Positions 25,495 through 33,746 of a stretch of 64,000 nt of DNA are shown piece after piece (the first letter of the stretch is position 1; every line of letters starts with the position of its first letter). Made by a program: the position numbers and the translations under genes. The DNA lies in the NCBI RefSeq assembly GCF_042680605.1, contig NZ_JBHUEE010000002.1, positions 496,001-560,000 on the forward strand, in the 5' to 3' direction. Below the pieces are notes generated by a model that searched no databases, had not been told where the DNA came from, and saw only the letters and a program-made list of their open reading frames with translations. The DNA comes from Allobogoriella deserti. GTDB lineage: Bacteria; Actinomycetota; Actinomycetes; Actinomycetales; Actinomycetaceae.

Positions 25495-27918
25495 TTGACC
25501 GAGCCTGTCGACGACTCAGAGGGACCGTCTCCCCCCGTCACAAGGCGTCAGCTCTTGCGAGTAGGCGCGCTCACCTTAGGTGGCGCCACAATGTTGTTTG
25601 GCGTCCCCCTAGGCCTTCATGCCTGTGACGAGGACGCGGATAACCCGTTTGACTCTCTGCGCGGCCGGTGGCGGCGCCTGGTGAGCGGTAGCACCGATAA
25701 CCGATCCACCCCGGTTCCAGAAGTGCAGGCGGCTATCGGGAGGGTTGACGCCCTCGCCCAGGAACACCTGGCAACACTCGAGACGTCCGACCGTCGCGCG
25801 TACCTGTGGCGCGACCTCCCATTTGAGGGAAACGAGAACCGACAGTCCCTAGACACTCGTCGCAGTTTCGCCCGGATTGAGGCGATCGCTCGCGCCTACG
25901 CCACCGCTGGATCCGAATTCGAGCGGGAACCGGAAGTACGTGCGCAGCTTCTCAGCGGACTCGACTGGCTGTACGAGAACCGGTACAACGAATCGCTTGA
26001 GCAGGCTGGCAACTGGTACAACTGGCAAATCGGGACGCCGTTACAGCTGACCAGCGCCGTTCTCCTACTCTACGACGACGTTGATGAGGCACGTCGCGAC
26101 GCATACATGACGGCGGTGAACAAGTTCTGCCCGCAGCCAGACCATACTGGCGCTAATCGCATTTGGACGAGTCGAGTCGTCGCACAACGAGCCGCCCTCG
26201 TCGACGACGACAGAATGCTTACCGCGGCACGCGACGGCATCGCACCGGCCCTAACGTTCGTCGACGCAGGTGACGGCTTCTATCGCGACGGCTCGTTCAT
26301 CCAGCACGAACAACATCCATATACCGGCGGCTACGGCTTGGCGGTCGTCGCGTCCACGGCGTGGTTCGTGCACCTCCTCGATGGATCGCCATGGCAATTG
26401 CAGCGGTCAGACCTGTCCGAGCTGCTCGATTGGATCGACATAGGGTTCGAACCGTGGCTTTACAGAGGATCATTCCTAAGCCCGGTGCGCGGACGCTACA
26501 TCGCACGCCAGGACAGTCAGGATCATGCCGCGGGTCGAAGCGCCACCCAAGCTCTGGTACACCTAGCCTTTTCAGTTGACTCCCACCGCTCGGTTCCTTT
26601 GAAAGGTCTAGCTCGGCATCTACTCGAAGAGGAACAGTTTACCGACGTTTACAATACGCGCGACATCGGAACGATAATATACGCAAAAGCGCTGACCGAC
26701 GACCCTGACACCGTGCCGCGAGCACCTTCTCAGGTGACTCGGGTCTTTCCAGCAATGGACCGGGTCGTACACCGGCGACCAAACTTTACGTTCGCGATTG
26801 CAATGTCGTCGTCGCGTATCGCCACATACGAATCGGCGAACACCGAGAACCTCAAGGGCTGGCACACCGGATCTGGCGCAACCTACTTGTACAACAGCGA
26901 CCTTGCCCACTACGACGACCACTACTGGCCGACGATCGACCCTACGAGCATCCCAGGAACTACCGTGCCCGTAGGGGACCGCCCCAACGCGTTTGGTGCG
27001 GGCTACCTTAGCGACAAGGAGTGGGCCGGCGGCGCGACATTCGCGAGCCTGGCAGCGATAGGAATGGATTTCCGGACCTTCACTGACGGTCCGGACGAAT
27101 CCGCTCTTACGGGCAAAAAGTCGTGGTTTCTGCTCGGTGATGAGATCGTCGCACTCGGAACCGACATCAATGGATCGTCCGGTGAACGGGTTCAGACGGT
27201 AGTCGAAAATCGAAAGGTTATCAATCGTAACGCACAGACACTGACAGTCGACGGTTCTGCTCTACACGGCTGGCCGACCGACGAAACTCTCCGCGAGTCA
27301 AGCTGGTTACACCTCGCGGGGCCCACGTCTGATAGTGGCATTGGTTACGTCTTCCCCGATCCCACGGAGATACACGTCCGCCAAGAGAGTCGTACTGGCG
27401 CCTGGTCGGACATCAACAACAGCCCGCCACATCGCGACGCCACTGAGCACCGCCGCGATTTTGTTACGCTCTGGATCGACCACGGCACTGACCCCGTGCA
27501 GAAGACCTACAGCTACATCTTGCTACCCGGCGCGACTACCGACACCACCGCGTCTTACGCACGGCAGCCAGCTGTCGACGTCCTAGCGAACACGAACTAC
27601 GTGCAGGCTGTCCGGCGCGAAGACGTCCTCGCGGCCAATTTCTGGCGAAACGGGGCTCCGACGGTCGGCGGAATCACATGTCATGGACCAGCCTCAGTCC
27701 TCCGAGTACGCGACCGTGACCAGATGTCTCTGATCGTAGCCGACCCCACGCAATCGTACGAAGGGCGACTCCGGATCAATCTGAACGAATCGGCGTCGCA
27801 CGTGATTTCTAGCGATCCGCGAATCACGGTACACAGGTTAGCGCCCGGAATTACGCTCTCTGTAGATTTAACTCGCTCTCAAGGCAGCTCGTACGTCGTC
27901 ACATTCGAGTCGGCTTGA
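25495..27918 (+). CDS. Family 8 polysaccharide lyase with Tat signal
   Basis: An 807-residue PL8-type lyase (hyaluronate, chondroitin or xanthan lyase family), which cleaves uronic-acid-containing polymers by beta-elimination. The TTG start has AGGAG close upstream. A twin-arginine signal (VTRRQLLRVGALTLGG, residues 15-30) predicts Tat export, and a Cys near 44 could mark a lipid site. Catalytic regions are NWYNWQIGTPLQL near 172 (Asn), SFIQHEQHPYTGGYG near 265-280 (His and Tyr), and NTENLKGWHTGSGATYLYN near 447, diagnostic of PL8. In a biosynthesis locus it probably trims or releases the polymer made there. This supports a uronate-containing product. Confidence 0.9.
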   Translation: MTEPVDDSEGPSPPVTRRQLLRVGALTLGGATMLFGVPLGLHACDEDADNPFDSLRGRWRRLVSGSTDNRSTPVPEVQAAIGRVDALAQEHLATLETSDRRAYLWRDLPFEGNENRQSLDTRRSFARIEAIARAYATAGSEFEREPEVRAQLLSGLDWLYENRYNESLEQAGNWYNWQIGTPLQLTSAVLLLYDDVDEARRDAYMTAVNKFCPQPDHTGANRIWTSRVVAQRAALVDDDRMLTAARDGIAPALTFVDAGDGFYRDGSFIQHEQHPYTGGYGLAVVASTAWFVHLLDGSPWQLQRSDLSELLDWIDIGFEPWLYRGSFLSPVRGRYIARQDSQDHAAGRSATQALVHLAFSVDSHRSVPLKGLARHLLEEEQFTDVYNTRDIGTIIYAKALTDDPDTVPRAPSQVTRVFPAMDRVVHRRPNFTFAIAMSSSRIATYESANTENLKGWHTGSGATYLYNSDLAHYDDHYWPTIDPTSIPGTTVPVGDRPNAFGAGYLSDKEWAGGATFASLAAIGMDFRTFTDGPDESALTGKKSWFLLGDEIVALGTDINGSSGERVQTVVENRKVINRNAQTLTVDGSALHGWPTDETLRESSWLHLAGPTSDSGIGYVFPDPTEIHVRQESRTGAWSDINNSPPHRDATEHRRDFVTLWIDHGTDPVQKTYSYILLPGATTDTTASYARQPAVDVLANTNYVQAVRREDVLAANFWRNGAPTVGGITCHGPASVLRVRDRDQMSLIVADPTQSYEGRLRINLNESASHVISSDPRITVHRLAPGITLSVDLTRSQGSSYVVTFESA

Positions 27919-27932
27919 GACGCGTAGCCCGA

Positions 27933-29420
27933 TCAGTATGCCCCATCGGGTCGAAGCACTGCCCTGATCGTTTTTAGAATAAGTACGATGTCGCCGCTGA
28001 TGGACCAGTTCTCCACGTAGCGCAGGTCCAGCCGGACACTGTCTTCGACAGAGAGAGTCGACCGTCCGCTCACCTGCCACAAGCCGGTGATACCTGGCTT
28101 TGTCAGGAGCCGCCGATGAACATGTTGCTCATACTGCTCGACCTCGCGCGCTACTTGGGGACGAGGACCGACGACGCTCATGTTACCAACGAGGACATCC
28201 CAGAACTGAGGCAGCTCGTCGATCGAGTACTTACGCAGGAAAGCTCCGACACGAGTAACCCGGGGGTCCTTCTCGAGCTTGAACAGCAGCGCCTGACCAC
28301 CATGCTCGGCAATGAGATCAGCCATTCGCGCCTCAGCGTCCACGGCCATGGTGCGGAACTTGTGGATCGTGAACGGTTTACCGTTCTGCCCGATCCGCTC
28401 CTGCGTGAACATGACGGGTCCGCGGTCGTCCAGCTTGATGGCGACAGCTACGGCAGCGAAGAGAGGCAACAACACCAACAGCGCCGCTCCGCCGAGGACG
28501 ACGTCCATCGCGCGCTTCGCTACGACGTTCATTCCTGTGTACTGCGGCAGGTCCACGTGAACCATCGGCAAGCCGTCCACGGGGCTCATGTGCGTGCGCG
28601 GACCAGCGACGTCGGTGAGCCGTGAAACCATGATGAGTTCGACCGCTGAGCTCTCAAGGTTCCAAGCCAGCTCGCGAATCCGTGACCGAGAAACACTCCC
28701 GGCAATCATCACCGCGGCGATTCGCGGATCGTCCGCGAGTACCGGAATCTCGTCCATCGCCAAGCGTGGCAGTGTAGACAACAGTGGATCTGCAGCCTCG
28801 GCGGGGTTCTCAGGTCCGACGATGGCGACTGCTACTGGCTTGTATCCCGCCTCCGGGTGGCGACGGAGCTCCTTTAGCGTGTGTTCAACCTCGTCCTGGT
28901 CCCCGACGATGACCGCCCCGGCCATGGCTCGCCCCTGATTCCGCAAGGACGTCAGTACCATCCGCCAACCGAATCGACCACTCAGCAGTAGCAGGAGCCC
29001 CACGGGCAACGCCACCACGAAGTAGAACCGCGAGAACTGGATCTGGAAGAGATACGAGGTCACAGCGATGAACCCGAACGTCCCAAACGTCGCGGTCACC
29101 ACACGCCGGTACTCCTCGAGACCCGCCCCGATCACGCGCCTACTTCGTGAGTCGGTCGCGGTGAGGGCTAGGACCCAGATCAGCTCAACCAGCAGGGCCG
29201 CGAAGCCGTAATCGATCTCAAACGGGCCGGCGACGACGCGACGGTCGGCGTCGCCGAACCGGGTGTGTTGGGCAACCAGCAGAGCGGCAACGATCATCAC
29301 GAGGTCTGTGACGAATATCGCGTAGCGATACCTTTCGAACCAGCGCGCAGCCACCACGCGCCCCTCTGAGCCCGCTGGCCAGAGATGGCGCACGTCAAGA
29401 CGGCTTTCCGTCGTCGCCAC
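27933..29420 (-). CDS. Initiating sugar-phosphate transferase (polyprenyl glycosylphosphotransferase)
   Basis: A 495-residue membrane enzyme of the WbaP/CpsE-like family. The GTG at 29420 is preferred (GGGAG 8 bases upstream) over more distal starts that give an untypical basic extension. It has four or five N-terminal membrane spans, a CoA-binding-like central region (VIVGDQDEVEHTLKELRRHP) and the C-terminal transferase domain from about residue 308 (VVAKRAMDVVLGGAALLVLL), with KFRTMAVDAE, LRKYSIDELPQFWDVLVG, MSVVGPRPQ and TKPGITGLWQVSGRS. It links the first sugar phosphate to undecaprenyl phosphate and so starts repeat-unit synthesis. Confidence 0.92.
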   Translation of the reverse strand: MATTESRLDVRHLWPAGSEGRVVAARWFERYRYAIFVTDLVMIVAALLVAQHTRFGDADRRVVAGPFEIDYGFAALLVELIWVLALTATDSRSRRVIGAGLEEYRRVVTATFGTFGFIAVTSYLFQIQFSRFYFVVALPVGLLLLLSGRFGWRMVLTSLRNQGRAMAGAVIVGDQDEVEHTLKELRRHPEAGYKPVAVAIVGPENPAEAADPLLSTLPRLAMDEIPVLADDPRIAAVMIAGSVSRSRIRELAWNLESSAVELIMVSRLTDVAGPRTHMSPVDGLPMVHVDLPQYTGMNVVAKRAMDVVLGGAALLVLLPLFAAVAVAIKLDDRGPVMFTQERIGQNGKPFTIHKFRTMAVDAEARMADLIAEHGGQALLFKLEKDPRVTRVGAFLRKYSIDELPQFWDVLVGNMSVVGPRPQVAREVEQYEQHVHRRLLTKPGITGLWQVSGRSTLSVEDSVRLDLRYVENWSISGDIVLILKTIRAVLRPDGAY

Positions 29421-29453
29421 TCGATCCGCTCCCAAGTCCCCCACATTCGGTTG

Positions 29454-29485
29454 CTGCTGGCGCGACCGATGGTAGCCGCCAGCAG
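29454..29485 (-). promoter_or_regulatory. 9-base inverted repeat in the leader of the initiating transferase gene
   Basis: CTGCTGGCG (29454-29462) and CGCCAGCAG (29477-29485) are perfectly complementary with a 14-base loop, 34 bases upstream of the proposed GTG at 29420. In RNA this gives a stable leader hairpin. It is not followed by a T-run, so it is not a typical terminator. The rest of 29,421-29,682 shows no gene; it holds this leader and the 3' end of the MFS transcription unit. Confidence 0.4.
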
Positions 29486-29682
29486 GGAGTGCCCCAAATA
29501 GTCGATTGGGAAATGACGGATGACTTTGCCGTGACGGCACGGCGGCACGCCCTCGACCGGCAGCACGATTTGGGGGCGCTCGCGCAACCACATGCCACGA
29601 CATACCCCCGACTAGGCCTAAAGGGCCAATGCGATCTTGCGTACGCCCGGATAGTCACGCTCGCACAGTGATGCTGATCACA

Positions 29683-31035
29683 TTAGGCCTTCTCGGCAGC
29701 CTGCTGCGCTTCCTCAGCAGCCAATTCTTCCCGCGTGCGCTCTCTAGCAGCCCGCTGGGCGACCGCCGCAGACCGTTCGCGGGGTCCCACCGTCACGAGG
29801 TGCGGTCTGTTTCGCAACGAGTATCGCACCTCGACCTGCCACGTGCGCTTGACCCACGCGGCGGCAACGAGCGCCACCGCCACCGACGCGATTCCTCCCA
29901 CACCGACCGCCCAGCGAGCACTGAGCTGCTCGGCGACCCAACCGACGATGGGAGAACCGATGGGCGTCGTGCCCTGCACCACCATCATGTACAGGCTCAT
30001 GACACGGCCACGCATCACGGGGTCGGTCGACATCTGCACCGTGGTGTTCGCCGCGGTGAGCATGGTCAAGGAGAAGTACCCGACAGGGATGCAGAGGGCG
30101 GCGTACAGCTCGTAGACGGGCGCTATCGCCTGCAGCAGCATCGTCACGCCGAAGCCGAAGGCAGCGAGGATCACCGTGCGAACCCGGGGGTTGCGCCGCC
30201 GCGCCGCCATCAGAGCACCGGTCAACGAACCGACGGCGAGGATCGAGCCAAGCAGTCCGTACTCCCCCGCGCCGAGCCCGAAGGCCTCGCGCGCCATCAC
30301 GGCCGATGTGAGCTGGAAGTTCAGCCCGAACGCGCCGACGATGCCTGCGATGACGAGGATGACGACGAGGTCGCTGCGATGTTGCACGTACGAGACACCG
30401 GCGCGTAGTTGCCCCTTGCCGCGCTCGGTGTGCGGCATTGTGATGAGGTCGCCGCGGCGCATAAACACCAGGGCGAGGATGGTCGCGCCGAAGGTGACAC
30501 CGTTGATGATGAACGCCCATCCCGGTCCGACAGCCGCCATGAGAAGACCCGAGGTGGCGGGACCGATGAGCCGGGCGGCGTTGAACGAGGTCGAGTTGAG
30601 ACCGACGGCGTTGGGCATGTCCTTGGCAGGGACAAGCTCCGCCACGAAGGTTTGCCGCACCGGGGCGTCGAACGCCGAGAACAGCCCCAGGAGCAGAGCA
30701 AAGCCGTAGACGTGCCACAACTCGGCGTGCCCGCTGAGTACGAGGATACCGAGGCCGAGGCCAAGGATGCCCATGCCACCTTGGGTGGCCATGAGGAGCT
30801 TGCGGCGTGGGAGTCGGTCGGCAAGCACGCCCGCATACGGCCCGAGCAGGAGAATGGGCAGGAACTGCAGCCCAGTGACGACGCCGACGGCGAAGCCGGA
30901 GTCGTTCGTGAGATGTGTGAGGACGAGCCAGTCCTGGGCGACGCGCTGCATCCACGTGCCGATGTTGGCCACGAGGGCGCCGGCGAACCACAGCCGGTAG
31001 TTGAAGTAGCGCAGCGAGTAGAAGGTGCGACTCAC
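29683..31035 (-). CDS. Major facilitator superfamily exporter
   Basis: A 450-residue 12-span MFS protein. Motif A appears as GPYAGVLADRLPRRKLL near residue 64-80, and NIGTWMQRVAQDWLVL near 24-39 places it in the enterobactin/multidrug exporter-like group. The start is a GTG that overlaps the MarR stop. Its C-terminal 30 residues are charged (AERTREELAAEEAQQAAEKA region) and probably helical. Pairing with a MarR repressor suggests an efflux pump induced by its substrate. It seems unrelated to the exopolysaccharide genes on both sides. Confidence 0.87.
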   Translation of the reverse strand: MSRTFYSLRYFNYRLWFAGALVANIGTWMQRVAQDWLVLTHLTNDSGFAVGVVTGLQFLPILLLGPYAGVLADRLPRRKLLMATQGGMGILGLGLGILVLSGHAELWHVYGFALLLGLFSAFDAPVRQTFVAELVPAKDMPNAVGLNSTSFNAARLIGPATSGLLMAAVGPGWAFIINGVTFGATILALVFMRRGDLITMPHTERGKGQLRAGVSYVQHRSDLVVILVIAGIVGAFGLNFQLTSAVMAREAFGLGAGEYGLLGSILAVGSLTGALMAARRRNPRVRTVILAAFGFGVTMLLQAIAPVYELYAALCIPVGYFSLTMLTAANTTVQMSTDPVMRGRVMSLYMMVVQGTTPIGSPIVGWVAEQLSARWAVGVGGIASVAVALVAAAWVKRTWQVEVRYSLRNRPHLVTVGPRERSAAVAQRAARERTREELAAEEAQQAAEKA

Positions 31036-31490
31036 TCATCCACCATCCTTCGCAGGATCGTGGCAGCCTGACTGAGGGCCTGCCGTTCGTCGGACGTGAG
31101 CCCGGCGAGACGCTTGTGTAACCAAGCCGTCCGGCGGCGCTTGATCTCCATGACCAGGTCACGGCCCTTGTCGGTCACGTCGACCACGACGCGGCGCTTG
31201 TCCGTTTCATCACCGGTTCGCACGACGAAGCCGCGCTCCTCGAGCGACGCCACGGTACGAGTCATGGAGGGACGCTGGACGTGATCGTGCTCCGCCAGTT
31301 TCCCCGGCGTCATCGGGCCGAGGTGAAACAGTGCCGAGAGCACCGAGTGCTGTGCCTCGCTGACCTCGAGCGTGGACTCCGTGCGTAGCCGACGAGACAG
31401 TCGAAGCACGGCCACCCGGAGGTTGGTCGCCAGATCGGGCCGGCGATCTCCTTTCCGGGGCGCCATCGAGGGGTCAGCAGGATCGCTCAT
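31032..31490 (-). CDS. MarR-family transcriptional regulator
   Basis: A 152-residue winged-helix regulator with the MarR core (LRTESTLEVSEAQHSVLSAL, then LAEHDHVQRPSMTRTVASLE as recognition helix and RGFVVRTGDETDKRRVVVDV as wing, residues about 35-110). It is the first gene of a two-gene operon with the MFS exporter (4-base overlap). A striking palindrome 17-48 bases upstream (31507-31538) is the likely operator, pointing to autoregulation and control of the exporter. The ATG at 31490 is the only sensible start. Confidence 0.92.
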   Translation of the reverse strand: MSDPADPSMAPRKGDRRPDLATNLRVAVLRLSRRLRTESTLEVSEAQHSVLSALFHLGPMTPGKLAEHDHVQRPSMTRTVASLEERGFVVRTGDETDKRRVVVDVTDKGRDLVMEIKRRRTAWLHKRLAGLTSDERQALSQAATILRRMVDE

Positions 31491-31506
31491 ATGCGTCCCA
31501 GGTTAT

Positions 31507-31538
31507 CCGTTAGCTTAGGTAATTACCACCGCTAACGG
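31507..31538. promoter_or_regulatory. Nested palindrome, candidate MarR operator
   Basis: GGTAATTACC (31518-31527) is a perfect 10-base palindrome. CCGTTAGC (31507-31514) and GCTAACGG (31531-31538) flank it symmetrically, sharing the same centre (31522/31523), so 26 of 32 bases are dyad-symmetric. MarR dimers bind AT-cored palindromes of about this size. It lies just upstream of the marR ATG, which strongly suggests autorepression. Confidence 0.7.
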
Positions 31539-31578
31539 CTGTGATGGTGCGCACCTAGTAGTGCGGCACACGCCTGGT

Positions 31579-31743
31579 TCAGGCCGGCTCACCGATCGTC
31601 GGGTCGAGGAGGTTGAGCTCCTCGGCGGCCCAGGGAAAGACCCAGGTAAAGAGGACGCCGACCACGGCGAGAGCGAGCACAAGCGCCTCGATGATCTTCA
31701 GCCAGGTGGGCCCGGGGAGTACCCGCCAGATCGCCGCGTACAT
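31579..31743 (-). CDS. Small single-span membrane protein downstream of sortase
   Basis: A 54-residue protein (MYAAIWRVLPGPTWLKIIEA...) with one hydrophobic helix at about residues 17-38 (EALVLALAVVGVLFTWVF) and an acidic C terminus. The ATG overlaps the sortase TGA by one base, so it is translated with the sortase. Small proteins of this type next to class E sortase genes are, to my knowledge, common in actinobacteria; their function is not known to me. A longer start at 31794 would lie inside the sortase gene and is not favoured. Confidence 0.7.
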   Translation of the reverse strand: MYAAIWRVLPGPTWLKIIEALVLALAVVGVLFTWVFPWAAEELNLLDPTIGEPA

Positions 31744-32513
31744 CAGTTCCCCTCCGTCAGCTCGTCGGGCATGTCCTGGCTCGGCGGGTACCACTCGACG
31801 AACTCACCGTGTACGACGTAGCGCTCAGCCGTACTCCACAGCGGGTGGCACGTGATCAATGTGATGAGTCGATCTGTGGCTTCGACGCCCGGTTCGCCAG
31901 GCACCGGCGCAAGGATGTCCGTCTCCTCGGGGAGGATGATCTCCGATCCCGTCACCTCGTAGACCAGCCACGCCTGCCCGGTCTGCACGATGAGGCGGTC
32001 GCCCTCTTCGAGCCGGTCGATCTGATGAAAGGCCGCGCCGTAGGTTTGGCGGTGGGCAGCCAGCGCGAAGTTGCCGACCTCGCCCGGCATCGCCGTCTGG
32101 GGGAAGTGCCCGGCTCGACCACGGTCGAGCACGTCGTGCCGCCCGACTCCTTCTGCGATGGGCACCTGCCCGGCACGCTCGCCCCATCTCGGGACATAGA
32201 GCGCACCAAAGTCCTCGCCTTCCGCTGGCGCATCCATGGCGGGGGGCGCATCAGTTCGCGGGCCGTCGGCAGTCGGTCCGTCAGCGGGAACAGTGATGGA
32301 CTCACGCAGATGCTCGAGCGCCTGCGCCTGTTCACGGTGCGCCTCGACGTCCGTCCAGAAGAGCTGCCAGACAACGAAAAGCCCGAGCACAAGCCCTGCC
32401 GTCAGTAGAAGCTCACCGATAAACCCGATGAACCACGTGACGGGGCCACCGCCGCCGCGCCGACGACGGCGCGCATGGGACGCCCGTCGCGGTGCGGTCG
32501 CGAGGGTGCTCAT
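31743..32513 (-). CDS. Class E sortase
   Basis: A 256-residue membrane-anchored transpeptidase. A basic N terminus is followed by one membrane span (about residues 25-50), a Pro/Asp-rich linker and the sortase domain (about 100-245). The catalytic residues are visible: His in FALAAHRQTYG near 150, Cys in LITLITCHP near 218 and Arg in TAERYVVHGE near 228. Class E enzymes attach proteins to peptidoglycan, usually recognising LAXTG-like signals. The two candidate substrates in this window (45255-45818 and 50078-50614) carry LPDTG. It is flanked by two very small membrane-protein genes in the same direction. Confidence 0.9.
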   Translation of the reverse strand: MSTLATAPRRASHARRRRRGGGGPVTWFIGFIGELLLTAGLVLGLFVVWQLFWTDVEAHREQAQALEHLRESITVPADGPTADGPRTDAPPAMDAPAEGEDFGALYVPRWGERAGQVPIAEGVGRHDVLDRGRAGHFPQTAMPGEVGNFALAAHRQTYGAAFHQIDRLEEGDRLIVQTGQAWLVYEVTGSEIILPEETDILAPVPGEPGVEATDRLITLITCHPLWSTAERYVVHGEFVEWYPPSQDMPDELTEGN

Positions 32514-32520
32514 GCCTTGA

Positions 32521-32640
32521 TCAGCGCAACAGCGCGTATAGGAGGATGGCGGTCGCTACCACCATGACACCGAGGGCCACGTACTCCACGCGGCGCCAGA
32601 AGCGGACGCGTTCGCTGTAGGACTTTCGGGGACGTGCCAT
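32521..32640 (-). CDS. Very small single-span membrane protein
   Basis: A 39-residue protein (MARPRKSYSERVRFWRRVEY...) with a strongly basic N-terminal half and a hydrophobic C-terminal helix (YVALGVMVVATAILLYALL). The ATG at 32640 gives the natural positive-inside membrane protein; a longer start gives an implausible extension. It ends 7 bases before the sortase start codon, in the same direction, and could be the first gene of the sortase unit. I know no function for it. Upstream, 32,641-32,933 shows no convincing gene. Confidence 0.5.
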   Translation of the reverse strand: MARPRKSYSERVRFWRRVEYVALGVMVVATAILLYALLR

Positions 32641-32933
32641 GCGAGCATCATCGCATGTGGCTATGGTCATTGCTACACACCCACGCGCACGCACGGGCCG
32701 CATTCTTAACGAGCTTGTAACATACGCTTTCGCACCAGCAGCCGCTCGTGATCGGCTTCCCAGCCATACGCCCGGAAAGCGGTGAAGCTCGACTCCGTTT
32801 TAGGGTCGTCACGCCGGACGAATCACTTCACGGAAGGTGGTGGGCCTTTGCGCGTCGCGGGCAACACAGCCGTCCCACGCTGCAAGCACGTGCCCGTAGG
32901 GCCCGCGCCTCTCAGACGCAATGGTTTCGGCGT

Positions 32934-33746
32934 TCAAACGAACTCAGTTGTGCGCCGACCTACCGCGAATCGGAATTCCGGGTCGCGCCGCGCATGCAGT
33001 TTGTGATGGAGCAGCAGATGCGGATACCGAGTGTAGAATTTCCACGCACCCTGAATCTCGAGCATCCACGGTCGCACGCGCAACTCGGTGGTTTCCCGTG
33101 CCCATCCGTGCACCCAACGAATCCCGCCGTGTAGGACTACCGGAACCCCTCGGCGCCACGCGCGCAGGCCCAGGTCGTGGTCCTCGTAATAGACAAAGAA
33201 CCGCTCATCCCACCCGGCGAGCGCCTCAAACGTGCCCCGGAGCCCGAAAACTGCCGCGCCCATCGCCCAAGCAACATATCTGTCCTCGCCTGGTTCCGCG
33301 ACCACGCGATACCCCGTGCTAGGGCTAGCAGAACGGTTCCGAACCTTACGAACAACAGTTGGCACCCCCCTACCGTTGGGTTGGTCACGCCCGTCAGGCC
33401 CCAACAGTTGGGGAACTACAAGGTGCTCCCGCCCTCGATCAAGGTGGGCTGCAATGCGCGGAAGATCGGCACCACGGACCGCCAGATCGGGATTGACAAA
33501 GCCAACATATCGCCCCGACGCGGCGGCCAGCCCCACGTTATTTGCTCTGGAGAATCCGCGGTTCTCCCTTAACTCAATGATGCGCGCCCCATACGACCGG
33601 CCGACATCTACCGAGTCATCGACAGACGCGTTATCAACGATGATCCACTCCACGTCATCGCCTACGCCACGTCCGACTTCGAACCGTCGCAGCGCCTCGG
33701 CGCTGTTATAGGTTACCGTGATCAGTGACCACCTCGGTGACGTCAC
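32934..33746 (-). CDS. Family 2 glycosyltransferase (rhamnosyltransferase-like)
   Basis: A 270-residue GT-A enzyme beginning at a GTG that overlaps the upstream glycosyltransferase stop. Motifs are WSLITVTYNSAEAL (residues 6-19), WIIVDNASVDDSVDVGRSYG near 34, ENRGFSRANNVGLAAASGRY near 60 and FVNPDLAV near 82, the arrangement typical of WbbL-type rhamnosyltransferases. FVYYEDHDLGLRAWRRG near 190 is the acceptor/catalytic region. It is the last gene of the minus-strand unit Wzc-Wzy-GT-GT. Confidence 0.88.
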   Translation of the reverse strand: MTSPRWSLITVTYNSAEALRRFEVGRGVGDDVEWIIVDNASVDDSVDVGRSYGARIIELRENRGFSRANNVGLAAASGRYVGFVNPDLAVRGADLPRIAAHLDRGREHLVVPQLLGPDGRDQPNGRGVPTVVRKVRNRSASPSTGYRVVAEPGEDRYVAWAMGAAVFGLRGTFEALAGWDERFFVYYEDHDLGLRAWRRGVPVVLHGGIRWVHGWARETTELRVRPWMLEIQGAWKFYTRYPHLLLHHKLHARRDPEFRFAVGRRTTEFV

